Positions 51,033 to 60,900 of a stretch of DNA of 64,000 bases are shown in pieces (position 1 is the first letter of the stretch; every line of letters begins with the position of its first letter). The translations under genes and the position numbers were made by a program. The stretch is taken from positions 227,957 to 291,956 of the forward strand of contig JACTAT010000111.1 of assembly GCA_014526335.1 (NCBI GenBank). The letters are read 5' to 3'. The notes under the pieces are model-generated. The model did no database searches. It had not been told where the DNA came from and saw only the letters and a list, made by a program, of their open reading frames with translations. This DNA comes from Chrysaora quinquecirrha. Taxonomy: Eukaryota > Cnidaria > Scyphozoa > Semaeostomeae > Pelagiidae.

Positions 51033-54000
51033 ATGGCTTCCGAAAAGGCGGATGCAGCAGCTGCAAATGAAAGCACAAAAAAGAGGCATCGTGGAATTCC
51101 CGAAGCAATATTTTTGGTAATATCAATTTTTTGGCATGGTAATTTTCAAAGCGCAAAAAACAACGGCATGAACTGATATTGTTGTTTGCTGCTCTGTGTT
51201 TCAAGGGTTTATTTCCATCCAATCCATCATCCGATTAACTTTCATGTGATGTTGATGAGGCGGGTCCTCTGTCATATCACATGTGCGCGATTTCGGGGAA
51301 AACAATAGAAAATCATATGGAGAACAATAGCCCTTTGTGCAAGTTGTGCACTGTTTCAGTCCAGCCTACTCTCACGAGTATCCATGCATGGCTGCCAGTT
51401 TGCAGAGTATGGCTTTTTTCACCAACAAACAATATGTCGGTTGTGCATGAGAGCCCTTTTCTGTTGTTCTATCTTGTTGTTAGCCTATTGTTCTATTGAA
51501 AAACCAACTGTGCAGTCTGGCATGACTGGGGGCTCTAAACAATAGAAAACAATATAGCTCCCATTGTTTGGAAAACAATAGTATTCATTGTGCGGTGTGC
51601 AAAGTTTCCTTTATCAGGGCTGCTTGTCAATCTGCTTGCCAATCCCATGGGCTCTCCATGCACTGGCTCGAGGCCATCTTTCAGCAGTTGAGAGTTTTCT
51701 CTTTTTTCTGAAAAAGTCTTGGGAGGGGTGCTGTTCCTAGCGGCTAGTGATGAACAAAGGTTCCCCCATCTTAGATGCCTAATGTCATGTGTAATTGTGT
51801 ACTAGCAAAATTACATCAAATCTCTTGTTCAAAAGCGTCACATGACTTTGGTCCGGCAGGTTTTATATGTTAAAGACAAATCACATCTCTCTTCTATCTG
51901 AAACAACAATACTGTAAAATCACCAACCCAATAATTTCAATTCCACCTACTCCTTATCTTTCAGGATGATGTTGATAGTTACATTCAGAAAGAAGGTACA
52001 AATGCTGAATCTGTCATAGGAAAATTAGATGAGCAATATAAAAAATATAAGTTCATGGAAGAGAATCTTGTACAAAAGAGAATCAGGTAAAATAAAATTT
52101 ACAGTGTGTACTCTCCTTAACTCTGTGGCTATGGCGTAATGCCAGGGGAGGAATCAAACTATTTTGTGTACTTGGGACGTGCCACCCAAAAGGGTATGGT
52201 TTTTCATGATTTTGGTGTAAACATGGGTCTAAATTTTCCTGAAAACTGGTTTAAAGGTACAAATAATGGTATTGATTTCTTGAGAATCAGTTTAAACTCT
52301 CAAAACAGCAGTCTTGTTTTCATTTGATTTCGCTTTTCCTGGTAAAAACTTGATTTGAACTGAGACATTAGTATAGTATAGTATAGTATGTTTGTAAGTT
52401 TTGGTGTTCATTTTTGAGGTTTTGGTATAACTTTGCGCATACATTTTCAGAAATCTGGTATGAATATTGGTTGGGTTTTCACTTCCTGGGCAGCACATCC
52501 CTATCCTTAACTAAGCTGAGTACCCCCTAGGGTGTTATGGAAAAGGAGTTTCTCTAGAAAATCATTTAATATGATAAGATTAAATGAACAGCAAAGTGAC
52601 TTTTCTCATCATTATTTTCCAGGCTCAAGAATCAGATTCCTGAAATTCGATGCACTCTGGATGCTATAAATTACCTAGAAACAAAAAAGGTATTGGATGT
52701 TTTTCATACCGTTATTAACAACACAAATATGTGTGTTTGGTTTACTTTAGTGGTAATATTCAATTGAGTTGATGGTTGGTTGTGGTTTTATCTTGCTTTT
52801 GTTGCAAGGCCCTGGCAAAATGATCAAACATTGTTGGTCAAACATCTGATATTTACTTTTCAAGCAATATTTACCATTTGGCAATGGTCCTAAAACATTG
52901 CATGGTAAGCAAAACTCACTTGAAAAAAGTTTCATGCTTCAATCAAGTAAAAAATCTTTGACGAGTAATGTTAGTGATGTGGCGAACAGTCAAACATTTT
53001 GTTTGATAAGCAAGTTTCAAATGTTTAACATTCAAGCAATATTTGATCGTTTGTCCAAGGCAATTTATGCTTGTCATGCAATGTTTGGTGATGAGGCCAG
53101 ACGTTCAAACATTGTGTTTGAAACGCAAATTTCAAATGTTTGACAAACAGTGTTTGATCGTTTGTCAAGAGCGTTATGCTTGTTTAGCAATGTTTTGTGA
53201 CAAGGCCAAACAGTCAAACATTGTCAAACAGCAAATTTCAAATGTTTGACAAATAATATTTGATCGTTTGGCCAGGGCATTTTGCTTGTCAAGCAATGTT
53301 TTGTGTCCAGACAGTCAAATGTTGTGTTTGACAAGCAAACTTCCAATGTTTGACAAACAATGTTTGATCATTTAGCGATGGTTCCACACCCTAAAGCTAA
53401 CCCTAATGTGGCGTCTAGAGCAAAATTGGCAATAATTTTCCTTGTTTGTTTTTAGGAAAAAGACGAAATCGTAAACACTCAGTTTCTTCTATCTGATCAA
53501 CTTTACGTAAACGCTGAAGTTCCACCTACAAAAACAGTTTGTCTGTGGTTAGGGGTAAGTTATTTGGGTATTGAAGTCTGTCCATAACGCTTTGGCGTAA
53601 TTAAATTCTTTTCATTTCTCTTAATTCTGTATCTTTTGGTAATACACAACAACCTGGTACATACATTGGCTTTTTGCCCTATACTCGGGTGGAGACAAAA
53701 TGCGGAACTCTGTCACTCGGAAAATAGATTCTGCAGATTCCATGGGTTCTGCGCTTTGGAGCTGGCCCTTGAGAACAACGTTAACCACCTAACCTAGACC
53801 AACAATGCTATAAGGTACATAGATCATGTCCGTATGACATCATACAGCATTAAAATTTTTTGCAGTCACATGATATCGGGTTTTTGATAGGAAAATCTCA
53901 TAAAGCAGCCAAAACTTAGTCTAGGTACAAAGTTTCACTGTTCTAGCACTTATGTTCTTAATTTTTTGAGCATTCGAAGTTCCCGATTTCATCCCTGCCA

Positions 54001-56245
54001 GTCCGCTCCTGTTAGCCCCCAACTTTGAACATTCATAGTTCAGTGGGGGCAAGTTGACTTTGAAGGTGGGGCGAGTTGACTTTGAAGGTGGGGAAAGTTG
54101 GCAAAAAGGCAAGTTGGTAGTGGGGTGAGTTGCCTTTGAAGGTGGGGCAAGTTGACTTTGAAGGTGGGGCAAGTTGGCAAAAGGGCAAGTTGGTAGTGGG
54201 GTGAGTTGACTTTGAAGGTGGGGCAAATTGACTTTGAAGGTGGGGTGAGTTGGCAAAAGGGTAAGTTGATAGTGGGGCGAGTTGACTTTGAAGGTTGGGC
54301 AAGTTGACTTTGAAGGTGGGGCGAGTTGGCAAAAGGGCAAGTTGGTAGTGGGGCAAGTTGACTTTGAAGGTGGGGCGAGTTGGCTTAGAAGTGGGGTGAG
54401 TTGACTTAGAACTGGGGTGAGTTGGCAATAGGGCAAGCTGGTAGTGGGGCGAGTTGACTTTGAAGGTGGGGCGAATTGGCAATAGGGCAAGTTGGTAGTG
54501 GGGTGAGTTGACTTTGAAGGTGGGGCCAGTTGACTTAGAAGTGGGGTGAGTTGACTTAGAACTGGGGTGAGTTGGCAATAGGGCATGTTGGTAGTGGGGC
54601 GAGTTGACTTTGAAGGCGAGGCAAGTTGACTTTGAAGGTGGGGCGAGTTGACTTAGAAGTGGGGCGAGTTGACTTAGAAGTGGGGCGAGTTTACTTAGAA
54701 GTGGGGTGAGTTGATTTAGAAGTGGGGTGAGTTCACTTTGAAGGTGGGGTGAGTTGACTTAGAAGTGGGGTGAGTTGGCAATAGGGCAAGTTGGTAGTGG
54801 GGCGAGTTGACTTTGAAGGTGGGGCGAGTTGACTTAGAAGTGGGGTGAGTTGACTTTGAAGGTGGGGTGAGTTGACTTAGAAGTGGGGTGAGTTGGCAAT
54901 AGGGCAAGTTGGTAGTGGGGCGAGTTGACTTAGAAGTGGGGCAAGTTGACTTAGAATTGGGGCGAGTTGACTTAGAAGTGGGGTGAGTTGGCAATAGGGC
55001 AAGTTGGTAGTGGGGAGAGTTGACTAGAAACCAAACAAACAAGACCTCCAAGCTGTGTCATATCATACCGGTGTGGTACTGACATCGTGTAAACAAAGTC
55101 GTACATGAATTGTGATTTGTGCGTGCGAATGCAATTTTAACTGCCTCAAATGTTATTCCCTTTTAGGCAAATGTTATGTTAGAATACGAAATTGATGAAG
55201 CAGCGAAATTATTAACCAAGAACATTGAAACTGCAACTGCAAATTTGACGGATGTTGAAAATGATATTAATTTCTTACGAGATCAAATTACAACTTCTGA
55301 AGTCAGTATCCTTTTCTGCAAGGTAAGCAGGTAGCTAAGAACAGGTGTATATTCATGCATATACCGTATTTCATACCAGTTAGACCAGAAAGTTTAAGTG
55401 GGGTTAATGCTCCAGGAGGGAAAATGTTATTTATTTGGGGACCCAAACATTGCTGGAGTCCCCCTCTGTTTCCCTACTGTCAGTAAGCTGTCATAGTGAT
55501 TGACGTGTCGCAGTCCTTTCGTTTTATGATAATCATATTGGGTGGGCTAGGACGTGCCTTCAGTCATTTAGTCATTCAGTCATTCCTGTTCTTGGACACA
55601 CGAGGCATCGTCAAGCTCAATTCTTTCCTTGACAATTCAGCATGAGTGGGAGAGGGGAGGCAACCTCGTCCCCAGGGTGAATAGGCCTCTACGTGAAACT
55701 CCGCTGTCCATATTCAACCCCGGTATCGGCCTTGTCTATTCGCAATTTGATTGGCTGTTCAAACGATAGAGATTTTGAGCGATGTCACAGTTTCTTCAAA
55801 ATTTCACACCAAAATAGGCCGAAAACTATGTAAAAACATCTATAAAAACCAAAAAATGATGCTACATGAGATATTGTATCTTGCCTAACAGTTATCAATG
55901 AAATTCTCCACATTTCCTTTCTAAGAACATCTGCTTTCGGACTCTACATCTTGTCTTGATGCCTGGGGCAAATTTGCCAGTATTTTGGCAGATTTCTTGG
56001 CCGCTACCAGGGCCAAAATCGATTTGATGGTTGAGATTCGAGGAAATTCGATTTGGGGCCTGGGTACGAGGTTGGGTGGAAGGGTGACTTACTGAGCCCA
56101 TTAGTTTGTACCGGCTGTTTTTGAAAAATCGCCGTCTCGAGAGGCTACTGCAGTAGCCCAGTAAAATATTCCTTAATGACGATTAGATATGGCTCGTGTC
56201 TATAACTGGGATGTGAAAAGAAGGCAGGCAATGAAAGCATCATAG
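51033..56245 (+). CDS. VBP1: Prefoldin subunit 3 (VBP1), complete, 189 aa
   Basis: Alpha-class subunit of the hexameric prefoldin chaperone, which hands nascent actin and tubulin to the chaperonin TRiC in the cytosol. Exons: 51033-51116, 51965-52086, 52623-52689, 53456-53554, 55167-55305, 56187-56245 (TAG). All phases join and total 570 nt, and the length is close to that of the usual animal protein. The N-terminus is short and charged and leads to GIPEAIFLDDVDSYIQKEG. The first coiled-coil helix has LDEQYKKYKFMEENLVQKRI. The beta-hairpin centre carries NTQFLLSDQLYVNAEVPPTK and VCLWLGANVMLEYEIDEA. The second helix has NLTDVENDINFLRDQITTSE, and the tail reads NMARVYNWDVKRRQ. The large introns hold element arrays (52808-53375) and a 22-bp minisatellite (54035-55025). 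Candidate AATAAA signals lie at 56426 and 56476. Confidence 0.96.
51240..51620 (+). repeat. ACAATAG-rich stretch in prefoldin 3 intron 1
   Basis: GAAAACAATAG and related motifs recur at about 51297, 51322, 51415, 51540 and 51575. It could be a decayed element, but no ends were found. Confidence 0.3.
52140..52535. mobile_element. Decayed relative of the CCCGGGGGG-ended elements
   Basis: Left CCAGGGGAGGAATCAAAC and GGGACGTGCCACCCAAAA, right GGGCAGCACATCCCTATCC and GAGTACCCCCTAGGGTG, match the arms of 9367-9957 and 56505-56900. A small TATAG repeat (52372-52390) is inside. Confidence 0.5.
52808..53375. repeat. Cluster of GGCCCTGGCAAAATGATCAA-family elements
   Basis: Tandem and inverted copies of CAAACATTG, CAAATTTCAAATGTTTGACA and GATCGTTTGGCCAGGGC, with repeats at about 53040, 53150 and 53260 (period roughly 110 bp), in prefoldin 3 intron 3. 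Confidence 0.7.
54035..55025 (+). repeat. 22-bp minisatellite, GTGGGGCGAGTTGACTTTGA
   Basis: About 1 kb of 22-bp units with variants GGCAATAGGGCAAGTTGGTA and GACTTAGAAGTGGGGTGAGT arranged in a higher-order pattern, in intron 4 of the prefoldin 3 gene. The Pro/Ser/Thr-rich minus-strand frames are artefacts. Confidence 0.9.
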
Positions 56246-56425
56246 CAAACCAAAGGTTCTATCCAGAATGAAAAGTCGACTACCAATCAGGAAAACAACA
56301 TTGATTTGTGCTATGCTAATTTATTTTCTTCTTGTTAAGAACACTCGGACTGACTCGTTTTGTTTAGAGTGTTTTGTTTTGTTCCACGAGTCGATTTTTC
56401 TGTTGTTTTGCTGTTGTCAAGCCGT

Positions 56426-56431
56426 AATAAA
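56426..56431 (+). terminator. Candidate polyadenylation signal for prefoldin 3
   Basis: AATAAA 181 bp after the stop codon. A second AATAAA is at 56476-56481. Confidence 0.45.
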
Positions 56432-56504
56432 ATTGAAGAGAAAAGGACGAAAGAATATTAATATTATTTGCCTTAAATAAAAAAGTTTCCTGGCCTGTTT
56501 GGTT

Positions 56505-56900
56505 CCCGGGGGGGGGGATTGTTCGTTATACTAGACGTTCCGCCCAAATGGGTAACTTTTTCAGCGCCAATTTCCCTACATATGGGTTGATTTTTCGTAA
56601 AGAATCTCTAAACATGGGTAGTGAAATATATATAACATTTCAGACATGCATTGCTTTGAAAAGCCTGATAAAAAGTGCGTTTTAGTTTTCAGCGCAAATG
56701 ACTTTTCGACGCATTTAGAGTTGCCTCAGGCGTTAAATTGGGTTCAAACATGTGAGATATTGGTACAAATGGGTAAAAAATTTCGCTGTTTTTCTATACA
56801 TGGGCACAACGAGAAACAGAATTTATCGGTAGACATGGGTGGGTTTGGAAAAACTGGGCGGCACGTCTAGTCATTTGAACAATGAAGTACCCCCCCCGGG
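56505..56900. mobile_element. CCCGGGGGGGGG-ended element with 8-bp duplication
   Basis: Ends CCCGGGGGGGGGATTGTTC and GAACAATGAAGTACCCCCCC plus CCGGG are flanked by GTTTGGTT at 56497-56504 and 56901-56908. A related uninterrupted site, GCCTGTTTGGTTCTGTAAAA, lies at 57221, confirming the insertion. Same group as 9367-9957. Confidence 0.8.
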
Positions 56901-56954
56901 GTTTGGTTCTGTAAAAAGAACTGTCACGTCGTCTACTCTCCCGTGGGCCTAAAA

Positions 56955-57780
56955 AATTTTTGGTCAAACATTTGAGATTTGCTTAACATAGGATGTTTGA
57001 CCGTTTTGCCACGTTGCTTAATAAACAGAATTCACTCAGCAATGTTCTTGAATAGCCTCATTTGAGTCGGTTGGTCAAAGATTTGAGGTTTGCTTAACAA
57101 ATGATGATTTACCATTTGGCCACCTCAAATATTGCTTATAAAACAGCATTGCTTTGCAATGTTCTTGAAAAGCGTCAAAAACATTTTCTGTTTTGGACGT
57201 AGCCAAACGAGAAGTTCATGGCCTGTTTGGTTCTGTAAAAAGAACTGTCTCATCGTGTAGTATCCCATGGTCCTCAAACATTGTTGGTCAAACATTTGAG
57301 ATTTGCTTTACAAGCCTTGTTTGGGCGTCTGGCCTAGTCACAAACATCGCTTAGAAAACAGAATTCGCTCGGCAATGCTTTTGAAAAACTTCAAAAACAT
57401 TTTCTGCTTATCAAAAAACCAAAAAGTTTTCACGAGCAATATTTTCGACATCGTCAAACGGTCAAACAGTGTTTGGTGTTCGAAAACTACTGAAATTATC
57501 AATCAAACATCGCTACAAAGTCGAAAATCTGACATTTGTTTTTCAGACAAAATGTTTGACCGCGTTTGGCGTTAGGCCATATCGCATAACATTGCCGGTC
57601 AAACATTTTTCTTGAGACAAGTAGCTTTTTCTTGAGACATTTGTAGGGAAGTTTTTCAGAAACATGGCTGAGCAAATTCTGCTTATCCGGCAAAGTTTTG
57701 CGGCGTGGCCAAACAGTCAAATATTTATTGTAGAGCGAATAAAAAATGTTTGACCAACAATGTTTGATCGTTTAACCTGA
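56955..57780. repeat. Two or more CAAACATTTGAG-family elements
   Basis: Blocks GGTCAAACATTTGAGATTTG at about 56963 and 57287, and an end GACCAACAATGTTTGATCGT at 57750. Copies are partly duplicated, with GGCCTGTTTGGTTCTG in front of each. It lies between prefoldin 3 and DCAF6. Confidence 0.65.
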
Positions 57781-57867
57781 TAAGGTATCAAACGCAAACA
57801 GTGAAACAAACCCCGCAGCTTATGATGCGGAGGCGCTTCAGCATCAAATCAAAACATTTGCAGCAAA

Positions 57868-57915
57868 ATGGCGGACGAAATGACAACTAATTTTGGTTTC
57901 ACAGCTGTTCAATAA
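57868..57915 (+). other. Short upstream ORF in the DCAF6 leader
   Basis: An ATG in a strong context (AAAATGGCG) opens a 15-codon frame that ends in TAA, 24 nt before the first in-frame ATG of DCAF6 at 57940. It is in the same frame as the main coding sequence. If the transcript starts upstream of 57868 it could reduce DCAF6 translation. The transcription start is not known, so the role is an inference. Confidence 0.4.
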
Positions 57916-57939
57916 AGTTTGACTTATTCACGCGTTTCA

Positions 57940-60900
57940 ATGCCTCAAGAGAATTCCAACATGGCTAATGAGAGAAATCAAGGAATCTTCGCATGTATTG
58001 GTCGTCGTGAGACTGGTGTTGTGAAGCCCTGGGAAGTTTTGAACGTGACTCGAGGTGGGCTTCAAATTCAAACAAATTAATTTTTTTAGGCCTTTGTTTC
58101 TTGATTTGCTTTGCAGTTCATGCTTTGCCTTTGATTGCTCATTTTCGTTCCAAATTTGTTTTCAAGGTAGCAAGAATTTCATCGGAAGACTTGGAAAGTG
58201 GAGGGTGCTAACTGGGCACGATGGTTGTGTAAGCTTTGTTTAAGCATACAGCTAGGGATATAAACCCGATCGGGAGGAAAGTAGCTCGATCGGGATGAAA
58301 GAAGCCCGATCGGGATGAAAACAGAAAAATTCTTCTGCAAATTTTCCTCCCGATCGGGATGAAAATGCCAGGAATGTCTATTTACGTATTCCGGGGGATA
58401 TTTTAGATGTCATTTTCGGAATCTACGCCCCAGAAAACCCTGTTATGTGTAAAAAAATTTTGGGGTTCCCCGTGTGGATTTTCCAGAAATTGCGACTTTG
58501 TTAAAAATGACGTCACTTCTATTGTTCTACAGGCAGTTTATTGGAAATTTTGCGCGAAATTGCGTGGAGCACGAAGAAATGATGATAATTTTCACAAAAA
58601 TTAGTTAATTTAGAAAGAAAGTTCCAAAACATTAGGCCAGGTCAACGGAAAACATGCAAGAAGGGTGCAGAACAATGGAAATGACGTCATTTTTAACAAA
58701 ATCGCAATTTCTGGAAAATCCACACGGGGAACCCCAAAATTTTTTTACACATAGCAGGGTTTTCTGGGGCGCAGATTCCGAAAATGACATCTAAAATATC
58801 CCCCGGAATATGTAAATAGACATTCCTGGCATTTTCCTCCCGATCGGGAGTAAAATTTGCAAAAGCATTTTTCTGTTTTCATCCCGATCGGGCTTCTTTC
58901 GCCCCGATCGAGCTACTTTCCTCCCGATCGGGTTTATATCCCTAGCTGGCATAATTTTATGAGAATGAAATTGCCAAGTAGTATTAGTTTTACTGGTAGT
59001 AGCCCAAATTTCTCCTCATCCCGTTTTGAATTTTTTGGGTTTCGGCTATGTTAAGCCTTCTTCAGCAACATACACATTTGTTTTTATTTGCCATGAATGG
59101 CAAACACATTGATAGATTTTCCCACTAGTGGCATGACTGCATGACATGACCAGGAGAGCCAACAACGTTTCCACTGAGCTATAGAGCTTGATCAATGAAA
59201 TTGCCCAAGTCACTCTCTAAGTCCTCCCGTAAGACTTTTTGCGTTTTGACTACGTTGAGCCTTTGTATCTTTCTTTGCAATCTATATCTTTATGGCATTA
59301 TGTTTTCATGATCATCTCTTGCAGGTCAATACAATTGCATGGAATGAACAAGGAAATAAAATACTCTCTGGCTCAGATGACTGTAAACTCAATATTTTTG
59401 ATGTTGGTAGAAATAGAGTAAGCATAACCACATTGCAATACTTTCCTTTCTTTATACAAAGAATTTTGTTTTTGAGACTGCACCAAACCAAAAAAGATCT
59501 ATATTTTTTAAATCCCCATAATTTGGTCCCTAATAGTCTGATTAACTTGAAATTACTATGATGGTATATTTTGTGTACTGTGGTGGCATTTTTGCTTACT
59601 ATGGTTGATAATCACTATTGTACTAGGCTACTATGCTAAATGTGGTGGGTAATTATACTTGATGTGGTGGTATATTTTGCATACTTTGGTCGATAATTAT
59701 TACTACTGTGGTGGTTTTTTAAAGTTGATGTGGTGGGTTAATATTAGCCTGCGCACAGCCCCTAAACTTTCCTCAACACTTGACCTTAGGAAAGTTTTGA
59801 GGCTGTGCGCAGGCTAGTTAATATGCTCTATGCAGTAGTACTTTTTGCATACTGTGGTGGATAGGAAATCATAGCAACACAAAATCCACCACAACAAGCA
59901 AAAATACCACCATAGTAACCCACCACAGTAATGATTATCCACCACAGTATGTAATACCACCACATCAAGCATAGCAACCCACCACATCAAGCATAATAAC
60001 CCACCACATCAACCATAGTAATCAACCACAGTAATGATTATCCGCCACAGTATGCAATACCACCACATCAAGCATAGTAACCCACCACATCATGCATTAC
60101 CACTACAGCTCCTAAAATATATCACCGCAGCAGTGATTACTGGTTTTGACAGTATGTATCTACTGAATTCAATCAAATTCCAAAAGTATGATGTCTCAAT
60201 ATCCCTGGAATGACTCTGACAGCAAATTTGTTTTAGATCCTGCACTCTGTGAGATCTGGACATCGCGCAAACATATTCAGCGCAAAATTCTTGCCCTTTT
60301 CATCAGACAGCAAGGTAGAGATATGTTCATTTTATTTTGCTTGACAACATCTCCATGTTGCCTATTTTTAATCAATTTGTCTTAATCACAGTTATTCAAA
60401 AGTTATTCCAAACACCATTGCTTTCTTTATCTTGAGGATGTAAATATTTAGAATTGTTTTATGCAAACCATCTTCATATAAATTTGTTTAACAATTAATG
60501 AAAACTTTTCTTTCCAGATAGTTTCATGTTGTGGTAGTGGTATGATTCATTATAATCAAGTTGGTATGGAAACTCTGTATGGGCATAATTATTTCAATTG
60601 TCATGCTGGAACAACATATGAGGTAAGAGATGTTAAAGGTCCTTGAAACTAATTATAGTCCTGAAAACTCAAACTCCAATAACTCAAACTTTCATGAATT
60701 GGAACTGTTTTTTTGCATTCCCCCTGAGCCTAGCTTGCCTACTATTTTCTTGTAAAAGCCACCGGTAAACTCGAACCCTCAATAACTTGAACGTTTGTTA
60801 ATGTGAGCAATGTCTTTACTTGACTTGACTTAACTTGACTTGACTTGACTTGATTGACTTGACTTGACTGTACTTGACTTGACTTGACTTGACTTGACTT

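Noticed and set aside
53921..55051. Three Pro/Ser/Thr-rich minus-strand frames up to 221 codons
   Set aside because: Products of the 22-bp minisatellite; they overlap each other in different frames and lie in a prefoldin 3 intron.
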